DNA of 64,000 nucleotides. Origin: Lunularia cruciata (taxonomy: Eukaryota; Streptophyta; Marchantiopsida; Lunulariales; Lunulariaceae). The stretch lies in the NCBI GenBank assembly GCA_948567375.1, contig OX419758.1, positions 46,205,473 to 46,269,472 of the forward strand, in the 5' to 3' direction. Below, piece after piece: positions 42,934 through 53,330 of the stretch. Under the pieces are notes generated by a model, which worked only from the letters and a program-made list of their open reading frames with translations, was not told the origin of the DNA and did not search any database. Positions within the stretch are counted from its first letter, which is position 1. Each line of letters begins with the position of its first letter. The position numbers and the translations under genes are program-made.

Positions 42934-43358
42934 TGTAGAAGACCAAGACCGAGGAGAGAAATAGGAGAATGGAAACTCACATTGGGACACTTGAATGAGG
43001 AAAAACTCTGAATGCCTAACATGAGCTTTGACTTTGGTATTCATGGGTAGCATACAAAGCCCTTGAGAAGCTTCTCAAGAAGCGTCCTTGAGCCGCTTTC
43101 TTAGAGTGCAAGCCAAGTTAACTAGGAAACTTTTCAAGAAGCTTCCTTCTAGAAGCCGCCTACTTGGCATGCAAGCTAAGCTAGTTAGAAGCTTCTAGAA
43201 GCTTCCTTCTTGAAGCTACCTGCTTGGAGTGCAAGTTAACTAGTTGTGAAGCTTCCCAAGAAGCTTCCTAGATGCTTCTAGAATATTTTAGGCTAATTTG
43301 GCTTATTCTCTACTTTGTTAGCCTTACTAACTACGTCGCTAAACTCCATATTGTTACA
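42934..43358 (-). mobile_element. 3' LTR of chromovirus B2
   Basis: 425 bp, TGTAGAAGACC to ATTGTTACA. Contains a perfect four-unit heat-shock-element array at 43187-43206 and several further GAAGCTTC palindromes (43068-43095, 43125-43160, 43248-43268) within a degenerate 'cttggcatgcaagctaagctag' repeat. Confidence 0.95.
43187..43206. promoter_or_regulatory. Heat-shock-element array in the B2 3' LTR
   Basis: AGAAGCTTCTAGAAGCTTCC reads as four alternating pentamers nGAAn-nTTCn-nGAAn-nTTCn without mismatch, the binding pattern of heat-shock factor trimers. Identical in the other LTR at 49016-49035. Confidence 0.7.
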
Positions 43359-43370
43359 TATTCCCCCACT
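43359..43370 (-). other. Polypurine tract of B2
   Basis: On the minus strand AGTGGGGGAATA immediately precedes the 3' LTR start TGTAACAA. Confidence 0.85.
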
Positions 43371-43412
43371 GCTAGTTGGTGACATCCTTGTTGCCATTGA
43401 AGCTTCAAACTC

Positions 43413-43694
43413 CTAGATGGCAGTCTGTGCATTCTGGAGGTGAGAAAGAGGTTCCCATGTGGCATCATGAAGGGGATACCAGTTCCAAAGGAGCTTGTAC
43501 TCCGTATGCTGTCGGCGTCCGTGTTGGATGTGGCAACGTGCAAGGATACAATCAATTTCGTACTCTTCATGATCATTGATAGGGATAGGAGGAGGAGGAG
43601 GTTGGACGCAAGAGGAAAAAAAAGAGGAGTTAGGAACCAAAGATTTCAACTTGGAAACATGAAAGACAAGATGGATGCAAAGCGCATATGACAA
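43413..43694 (-). CDS. Integrase tail and chromodomain of B2
   Basis: 93 open codons on the minus strand. Residues 8-20 (HLVFHVSKLKSLV) are the conserved segment after the GPF module. Residues 31-38 are a proline run (QPPPPPIP). Residues 43-93 are chromodomain-like: EYEIDCILARC, then TEYKLLWNWYPLHDATWEP, where the aromatic Trp of the last turn is kept but the usual KW(K/R)G is altered to LWNWY. Its upstream part is in other frames, so the segment is part of a broken pol. Confidence 0.8.
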   Translation of the reverse strand: MSYALCIHLVFHVSKLKSLVPNSSFFSSCVQPPPPPIPINDHEEYEIDCILARCHIQHGRRQHTEYKLLWNWYPLHDATWEPLSHLQNAQTAI

Positions 43695-44905
43695 GGCAAG
43701 GCAAGTCGGTAAGCAATAGGAGAGACAATTTGGGTGACATCAAAAGGTCCTATCCAATTTGTGGCAAGTTTACAAACTTAGGTATCAAGTGGGAGGGGTA
43801 GATTACTAGAGGATAACATAACTTTATCACTGACTTCAAAGGTGAGATCACAACGATGGTAGTCCGCATATTGTTTTTGACAATTTTGAGCAACAAGGAT
43901 GTGAGATTTGGCTTGTTAAAGAGATTTGGATACAATGGTCAAGAAGGTTCAAGTATGAGGGAACTGAGAAGGGGGAGGAGCAAGAAGAGAATCTAGGACA
44001 AGTAGATCTTGGCCAAAATTGAGAAAGAAAAGAGAGAATCCAATGCTTGCATGTTTAGAATTATTGTATGCAAACTCTACAGCTGCAAGACATTCATCCC
44101 AATTGGTATGGTGAATGTAAACAAAGGCTCAAAGCATATCTTCCAAGGTGAAATTTGCATGTTCAATTTTTCCATCAGTTTGAGGATGATAGGTTGTGGA
44201 CAAAGCAAGTTTTGTACCAAGTATCTAGAAGAGGGTTTGCCAAAACTTTCTGGTGAAGCGAGGATCATGGTCTGAAATGAGTATACATGGCATCCTATGA
44301 TGTTTAAATACATTATCAAAGTAGAGTTGCGCCAAGGTTGGAGCATCCGCAGTATCAACCGTTGGTGCCAAATGGATTCTCTTACTAAGCTTATCCACAA
44401 ACACCACAATGGTTGTATTACCTTGTTGTGTCTTGGGCAAGGAGGTGATGAGATCTAAGCTCACATGTTCCCAATGAGTAGTTGGAATGGGAAGTGGCTG
44501 AAGGAGTCCACTCGGCTTTTGGTTACAGGCCTTGTTGCATTGACAACTCTCACATGATTGGACAAACTCCCAAACATTTTGTGTCATGTTGGGCCACCAC
44601 CATTGGCATTGGAGGGTACCCAAGGTCTTGTCTACTCCCATGTGACCAGCTATTGGTAGATCATGGTCTTCTTGAAGGCGAACAAGTCAGAGATCACCTT
44701 TGACTAGAATATAGATCCAGTCCACATAGAATAGAAGGCCTTCCTTGAAGAAGAAGGTGTTGTATTCCTTGTTGCCTGTTGTCAGACAACCATGTAGCAT
44801 TTGGAAGAAGAGATCTTGTTGTAGAGGTGATCTAAACTCATTATGGACCTTGGGGTCAATTGACACCGTCATAATTGCCACCGTGATGAGAAGAAGAGAC
44901 TTCAA
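43695..44905 (-). pseudogene. Integrase of chromovirus B2
   Basis: 44687-44905 is the pre-integrase stretch (EYNTFFFKEGLLFYVDWIYI). 44225-44641 (138 codons) has the zinc region GVDKTLGTLQ..CESCQCNKA, the core SLDLITSLPKTQ with the first Asp and FVDKLSKRIHL, and ISDHDPRFTRKFW with the second Asp. 43990-44225 in shifted frames holds the YHPQTDGKIEHAN motif with the Glu, EFAYNNSKHAS and the NWIGPF module. At least three frames; the DDE triad is individually visible. Confidence 0.85.
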
Positions 44906-46290
44906 ATCAGGTTGTCATGATAGAGCATCAAGGATGACATGGAACTGACCTAGTTTGTACTCAAGTTTGATATCAAAAAATTGGAGTTGCTCTTCCCATC
45001 AATGATGTTGACTCTTCATGTGTTCTAAGTGTAAGGTCTACAACAATGGCTTGTGATTAGTTTGCATGATCACTTGTTTCCCCAAGAGATAATGCCTCCA
45101 TACCTTGGTGGCATATACCATTGCAAGTTGTTCCCAATATCAAGCTGTGTAATTTCTTTAACCTATATTTAGTTGGCAAGACACAAAGGCAATGGGATGT
45201 AGTCCATCTGGGAATTCTTGTCACAACACAACTCCAAAGCAAAGTTAGAAGCATCAAAATCAACCACACAAGGTAGTTGAGGATCGTATGGTTGAAGAAT
45301 GGGTCTTGAAGACACCATATGCTTTAACTTTTGGAATGCTTCTTCATGCTTGGTGGTCCATTGGAAGCTTGAGTTCTTTCCCAAGAGGTCAGTCAATGGT
45401 GCAACTACATGAGCATAATAATGGATGAACCGTTGGTAAAAACTGGCCAATCCATTGAAAGCTTGTACTTTTGTACCATCCTTTGGGGTAGACCAATCAA
45501 TAATGGCCTTGATTTTCTCTTCTTCCATCTTGATCCCCTCTGATGAGATCTTATGACCCAAGAAGGTAACCTCTTTCTGCCAAAAGGCACACTTTGACTT
45601 CTTGCAATAAAATTTCCATTGTCTTAGTCGTCTTAGGACTGCTTGCACATGATTCATGTGTTTTGCCTCTGTCTTATTATAGATTAAGATATCATCCAAG
45701 AACACCACCATGGACCGATCCAATAGTCCATCCAACACCTGATGCATCTGATCCATGAAGACTGTTGGAGCATTAGTGAGTCCAAAAGGTAGAACTCTCC
45801 ACTCAAAATGCCCATACCTTGTGCAAATAGCAGTCTTTTGCACATCCTCTTTATCAATAGGAATTTGCCAATAGCCGCTATGAAGATCCAACTTGGAAAA
45901 GTAACGTGCTCCACTTAGTTGATCAAGCAAGTCATTGATTTGAGGCAAGGGATATGCATTCTTCATGGTTTACTTATTGAGCCCACGGTTATCAATACAA
46001 AAACAATGTCTTCCATCCTTCTTTGGAACAAATAGTACCAGTGCTCCCCAAGGAGAGGTACTATGCTATATGAAATCCTTCTTCAACAACTTTGTAAGTG
46101 TTATTCGCAACTCCTCCAACTTCTTTGGTGAGAGCCGATAGATTGGTCTACTCATTGGAGTACTCCCTAGCAATAACTTGTTCTTGAAGGGCATACCTCG
46201 ATCGGAGTGTAATCCCTTTGACAAATCATCCAAAAAAATGTCCGTAAACTCTTGAACTATCCGATCAACCATTGCTTGATGATGCTCTTG
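44906..46290 (-). pseudogene. RT and RNase H of chromovirus B2
   Basis: 45169-45966 is open for 265 codons and covers the RT palm and thumb: NAYPLPQINDLLDQLSGARYFSKLDL, WRVLPFGLTNAPTVFMDQ, VVFLDDILIYN (FLDD catalytic pair present), KVTFLGHKISSEGI, LASFYQRFI and the RNase H entry PYDPQLPCVVDFDASNFALE. 46066-46296 gives the N-terminal RT part (EHHQAMVDRIVQEFTDIFLDDL, TPMSRPIYRLSPKKLEEL). The join between them passes a stop near 45970-46060. RNase H continues in broken frames to about 44910. Confidence 0.88.
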
Positions 46291-46296
46291 GCCCTC

Positions 46297-47032
46297 TATA
46301 ATACTCCAAGGACAAGAGAAGAGAGATGACACAGATTGCACACTCAAACATTCGATGCCCCAAAGGAGCACCTTCTCTTTATTATATAGACAAAGAGGAT
46401 CTCCTCCAAGGAAGCTCCACCATAGGATTAGGGACATAGATAGGTGACATATCAGCAAGCTCCACCCTTGGATTACTTACTTGGATGGGTGACATGTCTA
46501 TTCTAGGTCCTATCTGGTTGGTCAAACAAACTTTGACCAAAGGGAATCTTTTAGGGAATCTTCCTATAGGAATCTCAGAATCACGTGAGTAAGGTACCAT
46601 TGGAAAGCTCTCGATGAGACAAATCAGGGAGAAGGAAGGCCAGCCTTTCCTCTATAGGGGGGAATCTGCACATTTTCGAGGCCTAATTCATCCGTTTAGG
46701 CCTCCCAAATTGCCTTCAAAGATTTCAGGCATATTTCGGTTCCTACTCTATTAGTAGAAGTCTCCTTTTGGTGATACCTCTTTCTGATCTGTTTAGTCCA
46801 TCATGTGTAACATCCTTCCAGATGTTACCAAACCAATTCTCACCTTTAAATCATATGTCTAGCTATTGGTTCTAAGGTTCTCAAGTCTATTTGGGTTTCT
46901 ACCCTATTAGTAAAAGTACTCTTTTGGTGATACTTCTATCTTATCTATTTTGACCATCATGTATAACATCATTCTAGATGTTACCAAACCAAATTTCACA
47001 TCTAGATCATATGGCTAGCTCTTGGTATTACA
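46297..47032 (-). mobile_element. Family A solo LTR inside B2
   Basis: 736 bp, TATAATACTCC (TG decayed) to GGTATTACA. Two U3 units are visible ('attagtagaagtctccttttggtgata' near 46750 and 'attagtaaaagtactcttttggtgata' near 46906), about 157 bp apart. Flanks CCCTC and CCGGC give at best a degenerate TSD. It splits the B2 pol between protease and RT; both sides continue in B2 sequence. Confidence 0.9.
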
Positions 47033-47196
47033 CCGGCAAACTTCCCATCTTGGGACTCATCTCCCTTCAAGGTTTCCTCTATGGCTACCTTCTCAACAAA
47101 CGTTCTATCTTGGGACTGACTATTCTTAGGTGTCTTACTCAGAGGTGCCAGACAACCTAATCAGAAATTTCTACCTTGATTCTGTACTTGAATTTA

Positions 47197-47553
47197 TCAT
47201 TGGGTCCAATTGAATTGAATCTTATGATGTTCAAGCCAAGGTAGACCCAGAATGATATCATAGTGTAGAGGTGCCACTACAAACCTCATACACTCCAAAT
47301 ACTCCTTCCCAATCTTGAAGGTAACAAGATGTGAGGTATGGAATGCAAAACCCTTTCTACCATCTGCCATCATCAAACTACTTCCAATCACTGGCTTGAT
47401 AAGAATACCCAATTCCTTTGCTACTTGCATTGACATGCAATTCTCTGAACTTCCAAAATCAACCAAAATCCTACAACCTTGATTAGATATCGTACCTTGC
47501 AAGTGAAGTAAACTTGCATAGGTCGAGCCTTCAACCCCATTAGAACTAATCAA
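47197..47553 (-). pseudogene. Aspartic protease of chromovirus B2
   Basis: 118 open codons. The active-site region is CRILVDFGSSENCMS (catalytic Asp kept, D-S-G changed to D-F-G). Then KELGILIKPVIGSSLMMADG and the C-terminal pocket YDIILGLPWLEHHKIQFNW, both standard for Ty3/gypsy proteases. It is an open block inside an otherwise interrupted gag-pol. Confidence 0.85.
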
Positions 47554-48740
47554 TCTCCCAATATGTGGCTCAAAATCTCCTACTGGAATTCCTTGTTTCC
47601 TTGATCATTCTGTTCCACAAACTCCATCTGGGCAACTTGTTGAGGTCACCCATTCCTAAGTGTGCATTCAGCAATGTGATGTCCAACTTGGTGACAATAA
47701 AAACAACCTCCATTTTTTTGCAATCTTTCTCTATTTGTTGTACCAAGTGGTCTTTGTTGGATAGCATTAATCTCTATTGGTGCCGGTTCTTCCACCTGTG
47801 CATAGTGTACTAGTAGGCCTTGTGTAGGTCGAGGTCAAGACCAAGTCATTGCAACCAAGGAATCAAAGCACTCAACCAATTGCATGGCTTCTTCTACTTT
47901 TTGTGGTTCCCGCATGGTCACCTCCAATTTGGTTCATGACTTTAATCCCCGCACAAATCAATCTAGAACTTCAACTTCTTGTAGATATGGAATCTGCATG
48001 ATGATGTTATGAAATTGTGTAATGTAGCTCCTTACTAAGCCAACTTGCTTCAACTCTGCCAATTTATCTTGTGGCATTTATAGTTTGAAACCAACCCAAT
48101 ATTGCCTCCTTGAATTCTGCCCATGTCAAAATTGGTGCAACAATCTATCATTCAGCTTGCTCTACTCAAAATTGCCACCAAAGTTTTGCCACACTATCTA
48201 ATTGGCTAGAGGCCAAGAGAATCTGTTTCTGTTCATCTTGAAGATTGGTGGCTTCAAAGTAACATTCATAGTCAAACACAAAATTCTCCACTATGCTTGG
48301 AAGATGCTTGGAACACCTTGGGTTTTGGAAATCAAATGAAATCTTCTCAATCTCAAATTGGCGCTCTCTCTATATATTCTTGTTGTTACTGATCTTGTTC
48401 ATCTAACAATTGAGTAAGATTCATCCAACAATTGAGTAAGGTGCTCAATTTGTTGTTGCATCATAAGGATAACATCTGGTATTGTCACCATAGCTACTAC
48501 TCTATACCAGTACTCCCAATTTATCTAATTGATTAGCACATAGATGTAGTACGTCCACCGTTCTCCATAAGTTACAACCGGAAGTATCAAAGATTCCTCA
48601 GACATGGTGATCATATGTAGAAAATCTTACCCAAAGTGCGAGGTGATAAATTGTGTGAAATGATGCTTGGGTAATATTTGGATATGAAAATCCCAATGGT
48701 TTGGTGGAAGTGGATTTGGCGGTCCATAAATTCCATTCAT
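47554..48740 (-). pseudogene. gag of chromovirus B2
   Basis: Contains an intact CX2CX4HX4C zinc knuckle, CFYCHQVGHHIAEC, at 47664-47705. The capsid-like region at 47840-48600 is in broken frames. It matches B3 (23215-24140) and B1 (37065-38170). The low-coordinate end joins the protease at about 47553. Confidence 0.75.
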
Positions 48741-48746
48741 CCCATT

Positions 48747-48761
48747 CTTGCTCTAATACCA
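48747..48761 (-). other. Primer-binding site of B2
   Basis: TGGTATTAGAGCAAG on the minus strand, one base from the LTR. Initiator-methionine tRNA type. Confidence 0.85.
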
Positions 48762-48762
48762 A

Positions 48763-49186
48763 TGTAAAAGACCAAGACCAACAAGAGAAATAGGAGAATG
48801 GAAACTCACATTGGGACACTTGAATGAGGGAAAAATCATAATGCCAAGCATGAGCTTTAGCTTTGGTATTTATGGGTAGCATACAAAGCCCTTGAGAAGC
48901 TTCTCAAGAAGCTTCCTTGAGCTGCTTTCTTAGAGTGCAAGTCAAGTTAACTAGGAAGTTTCTCAAGAAGCTTCCTTCTAGAAGCTGTCTACTTGGCATG
49001 CAAGCTAAGCTAGTTAGAAGCTTCTAGAAGCTTCCTTCTTGAAGCTACCTACTTGGGGTGCAAGTTAACTAGCTGGGAGCTTCCCAAGAAGCTTCCTAGA
49101 TATGTCTAGAATATTTTAGGCTAATTTGGCTTATTCTCTACTTTGTTAGCCTTAATAACTACGCTGCTAAACTCCATATTGTTGCA
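48763..49186 (-). mobile_element. 5' LTR of chromovirus B2
   Basis: 424 bp, TGTAAAAGACC to ATTGTTGCA. Carries the heat-shock-element array at 49016-49035, unchanged from the other LTR although neighbouring positions differ. Confidence 0.95.
49016..49035. promoter_or_regulatory. Heat-shock-element array in the B2 5' LTR
   Basis: Same 20-base sequence as 43187-43206: four alternating GAA/TTC pentamers. Further GAAGCTTC palindromes flank it (48895-48925, 48965-48985, 49080-49095). Confidence 0.7.
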
Positions 49187-49288
49187 AAATGACTCTCCTC
49201 TGTCCAACCTCTCCTTTGTGAGTTCTCCCTTGTCAACACTCATTCTTGCAAACTCTCCCTCAAAAATTCACTTCCCTATCACACTCTG

Positions 49289-49640
49289 CACTTCTGAAAA
49301 CCCTCAAAGGAACCTCACTTCTATCAACACTCACAACATATACTCTCTTCATTTGAAAATTCAACCTCTTGTCTTAGATGCTCTTCTAAAAACCCTCAAA
49401 GAAACCTCACTTCTGTCAACATGCACAGCATATACTCTCTTCATTCAAAAATTCAACCTCTTGTCTCAGCTGCTCTTCTGAGAACCCTTAGAGGAACCTC
49501 ACTTTTATCAACATGCACAATATATACTCTCTTCATTCAAAAATTCAACTTGTTGTCTTAGCTAATATCCTGAGAACCCTCAGAGGAACCTCACTTCTAT
49601 CAACACACACAACATATACTTGAAATTTCATCTCCTATCC
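49289..49640. repeat. 92-bp tandem repeat, about 3.8 units
   Basis: Units start near 49289, 49380, 49472 and 49564, each with 'cttctgagaaccctcagaggaacctcact', 'tcaacatgcacaacatatactctcttcatt' and 'aaaattcaacctcttgtct' elements. The last unit is partial. Part of element X. Confidence 0.9.
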
Positions 49641-51520
49641 AAGGCCAAGTTCCTCCTTTTGAACTCCTTCTCCAACCTCTGCATAGGACCAAGCTAAACC
49701 TAATTCAATTTTTCTCTCTCTCTTCTCACTATCACTCACAAAGTTGAACAAAAAACCCTCAGAAATCTCCCTGCTCTCCTTCCTGCTCTTGTTCAGTGCA
49801 GGGCAAACCTAGGTCAAAAACCCTCATGTCACCTATTACTGCTTAGGGTAAAGCAAAACCCTTCAAAAATCTCCCTTTATCTCTCACTGCTTAGGGCAAA
49901 AGCCCTTGACGATCCTCCTCTCTCCTCAATAGGCCAACTCCAAACCTTCACTCTAGTTCCTGTCCAACCAAAGCAACCCTAACTCAAAATTCTTTTCTCT
50001 CATCTTGTCACTCAACAAGCTGAAACAAACCGTCTAGAATTTCTCCTTCTCTCTTGCACTCCTGTCCAAGCCAAAGCAAAACCCAACTTGAAATTCTTTT
50101 CTCTCATCCTGTCACTCAGCAAGCTGAGCCAAATCCCTCAAGGATTTCTCCTTAAGCCCATGTCCACTCGAAACCCTTACTGATTCTCCCTCTTAGCCAA
50201 GGCCTCCAAAAGTATTTTCAACTCTTTCCTTGGTCTTGTCACTGCCCAAAGGCCTCTCAAAGCATTTCTCTCTTCTTCCTCTGTCCTGTCACAGACCAGG
50301 CCAACAAAACCCTCAAAAAACCTTCTTGTTTTCTCCTTTACTCTCTTCCTACAGTTCAGATCAAGCCAAACCTTCCCGACATTTCTCTCCTTGCTCATGC
50401 ACAGCCAAAGCCAGCCCTCAAAATTTCCCCTTCCTTCTTGTCTTATCATAGGCCATGACAAGCCCTTCAAAAATTCCCTCCACTCATCACAGTCCTCCTC
50501 TCTAGGGCAAATATCTCAAAGCCTTTACTCTTCCTTCTGTCCTCCTATCACAGACCAAGGCTCAACAAAATCCCTTGAAATTTTCTCCTCTATTCCATTT
50601 GGCAATATTGTTCAAGGCAAATCTCCCGAAGCCTTAAATCCTTCCCTTTGTTTCCTGCCTCAGACCAAGGCTCAACAAACTCCTTCAAAATTTTTCCTAC
50701 TCAATGTCCTGGTGTCCAGGCCAATCTCTTGAAGCCCATCTCCTTTCTTCTGTCTTCTGTCATAGACCAAGGCCCAAGCAAACCTTCCAAAATACTCTCA
50801 CTCTTCAGTTTGTCACTCCTGTCCAGGGCAAACTCCCAAAGCCCTAACTCCTTCCTTGTTGTTTCCTATCACAGACCAGGCCAGCAAAACCCTTGAAACC
50901 TCTCTCCTTCCTTCTGTCCAGTCCAGCCCATTTCTTGCAAAATTCAACTCCTTCAGCCAATTCTCATAAGGCTTTACACTCAAGAAAATATCCCTACCCT
51001 TTTATTGTCAAAACCCTACAATCCCTTCATGAGGAACACTCCTTCTCCTCTCCACTAACACAAACCAAGGCAAAAAAAATCCCTCGAAAAAATTAGCCCC
51101 ATTCCTCTTCCAATCCTTGTCACCTTCTTGCTCTCTCCTCCTGAACCTTCCCCTTCTGCCCAAAACCTGTCACTCCTTTGTCACTTACTTGTCACACCTC
51201 TTGTGGGACAAAAATCCCCCCCTTGTCCATTGTCTGTCCCAACCTTCTCAAAGGCCTTCCTTGATAATTCCCTTCACAGATCAAGCACTCACCAACCAAC
51301 ATTTTGGGAAATTCCCAACAAAAGTTCTTTTGCTCAAAGTTCCCAAAATGAATTCTCAAGTGCCTTTTGCTCAAAAATACTAAATGAAATACTCACATAA
51401 GCCTTCTTTGCTCAAATGGCACCAAAAAAAATATTCTCTCAAGATTTACTTGCTCAAATGACACTAAATAAATATTCTTGAGATTCCAGTTCCATAAACA
51501 AGTCATATGTCGGTGTATCA
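49641..51520. repeat. G-poor, C/T-rich degenerate repeats of element X
   Basis: Long stretch dominated by variations of 'cagaccaaggccaacaaaaccctcaaaaatttctcctt' with irregular spacing. The plus strand is strikingly poor in G. Several frames stay open here only because of this composition; none looks like a real protein. Confidence 0.7.
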
Positions 51521-51649
51521 CAAAGTTAAGCTCTGAGTGTTGTGTAACACAAAGAAACTATTGAGCTTAGGTATCACAAAGGGAAACTCTAGAGCTCACC
51601 AAATGGCACCAAGTCTCTATGAATCATTTTCCTAACGACACCGGGTACT

Positions 51650-52922
51650 TACCATAAACTAAGTAAGAACTGCTCTTTGATCACCTCTTGTAGTGCAATA
51701 GGCTCCAATCTCTAATGTCGTTCAGAAACATTCCACTTTGTGCCCATGCAATCATATCTTTATACCAACCAATCAATAGAGTGGCACAGAAAGCTTGGTA
51801 GGGAAGTCTCTCATGCTCCATGGACCTCATCTTAGTGGCATATGTGAGAGCTAAAAACAAAGCTTCAACCTCAAGAGGTAAGAAGCTTGTTTCAGCAAGC
51901 AACAATACATAAGGAGTTTGAGTCCTCACTCCAAATTCATCACACAAAAACAGTGTTTTAACTTTCTCCACCTTTTGCCACCATGTCTTCTTAGTACTTG
52001 GCTGAGATCTAAGCACCATAGAGAACCACCGGCTGCACAAGAGATTTGGAAAACACCATCATCAACCCCCATGTGGTAAGATGAGAAAGTCTAGAGCAAT
52101 TCATGAGTGAATAAAAAGCTCTAAACCCTGCATTGATTCTCATCTTCACACATGAAGACCAACTATAGTCATGAGAAAACTCAAGGCCCAAGTACTTATA
52201 AGAAGGAACTTGCTTGGAATTTTGTCCATCAAAAAAGAAAGGTGTGCTTAGAAGGTGTCCATCACTTTTAGAACCCACCACAATCACCTTGGATCAAAAA
52301 TTAACATCATCTTGAAAATAAATGGAAAGCTTGTCAAGGTTCACCTACATCTTTGTTTGATTGCAAAATAAGATAAGAGAATCCAACAACTTCTATAAAC
52401 TCTCTGGATTGGTAGAGAGGAAGACCACATTTGCATAAAGGAGTGCATGTATCATCAGAGAGCCAACCTGTACATTAGTAGCTCTAGCTTCCATGAGTAC
52501 CCTCTCTAGATCATTGATGAAGATTCCAAACAAAGTTGGGGATAGTGAGCAGCCTTGAATCACACCCATTGTGCTAAGGACATCTTGAGAGCTCAAAGAT
52601 GAAATTTTCACAACCACTTTCTCATAGAGGCTAGAGATAGCACCAATCAAATCCATTGAAACACAACTTCAATGAGTCTCTCAATTAGTGATTTCCTAAG
52701 CACCTTATCAAAGGCCTTCTTGAAATCAATAAATGTAACATAGAGAGCACTCCTAACACCCTTAGATTTCCACCACAAAACATGGAGTACCAATAGGTGG
52801 TCCAAAGTACTAAAGCTTGATCTGAAACCGGCTTGGCACTTAGCTCAAACTCTGTAGTTTTTAGCCCAAGTACCCAAAATTCAACCATACAACTTAGCAA
52901 AGATACTACCCACTAGAATGGT

Positions 52923-52976
<54 letters not shown>

Positions 52977-53330
52977 ACAATATCTCTATGACCAGACTTG
53001 TGGATAAGAACTACCTTCTTTGAGCACCATCTATCAAGAAAGCCACACCTGATTGCCTCATTTAAGAGAGAAGTGAGTATTGGAATCAGATGACTACCGC
53101 CTCACTTAAGTAGTTCAACACATAGTCCATCAAGGTCTTCAGCCTTACCATTGGTCCGCTTCTTGAGTTGATACTTGACATCAGCTTCAAAGATGGTGAG
53201 AGCAGATCCAAGGCTAGGTGACATGCTTGGAGCATCAGGAAAAGTACAAATCCTTCACATACTTACAAAGCTCCTTCAAGTCCAGCAATGGAGATGGAGA
53301 TCTGATAGTTACCTTCTTTCAAAAAGCCTT
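51650..53330 (-). pseudogene. LINE-2 reverse transcriptase and post-RT region
   Basis: 52393-52656 (87 codons) holds RT blocks DLIGAISSLYEKVVVKI, MGVIQGCSLSPTLFGIFINDLE and ALLYANVVFLS, where YADD has become YANV. 52009-52287 and 51681-52040 give the post-RT region (SYKYLGLEFSHDYSWSSC, HLTTWGLMMVFSKSLVQPVVLYGA, TWWQKVEKVKTLFLCDEFGVRTQTPYVLLLAE, EALFLALTYATK). RT N-terminal blocks lie between 52680 and 53150 in broken frames. An (AT)n tract sits inside at 52929-52972. Confidence 0.88.
52929..52972. repeat. (AT)n microsatellite, about 22 units
   Basis: Uninterrupted alternating A/T inside the RT part of LINE-2; LINE-1 lacks it at the equivalent place (about 35970). Confidence 0.95.

Larger units (their letters stand above)
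42934..49186 (-). mobile_element. Chromovirus B2, complete Ty3/gypsy insertion
   Basis: Minus-strand element with LTRs 42934-43358 and 48763-49186, PPT, PBS and gag-protease-RT-RNase H-integrase-chromodomain. TSD GAATG (42929-42933) / AAATG (49187-49191), one mismatch. A family A solo LTR (46297-47032) interrupts it between protease and RT. The two LTRs differ at roughly 30-40 of about 425 positions by eye. It is the best-preserved family B copy in the window. Confidence 0.93.
42134..51643. mobile_element. Element X, unclassified, with chromovirus B2 inside
   Basis: Sequence 42134-42933 plus 49192-51643 (about 3.25 kb without B2) interrupts LINE-2 between GGTACT at 42128-42133 and GGTACT at 51644-51649. 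The ends are loosely inverted: GGTGTTGTGGGGAA at the left and ...TTCCTAACGACACC at the right. No RT, integrase or transposase is seen. The left part is ordinary sequence; the right part is a 92-bp tandem array, then long G-poor, C/T-rich degenerate repeats. It is either a non-autonomous DNA element or a non-coding LTR-type element (no LTRs found). Confidence 0.6.

Noticed and set aside
50230-51400. Several 70-110 codon frames rich in Ser, Pro, Phe
   Set aside because: Caused by the G-poor C/T-rich repeat composition of element X; several overlapping frames are open at once and none has domain features.
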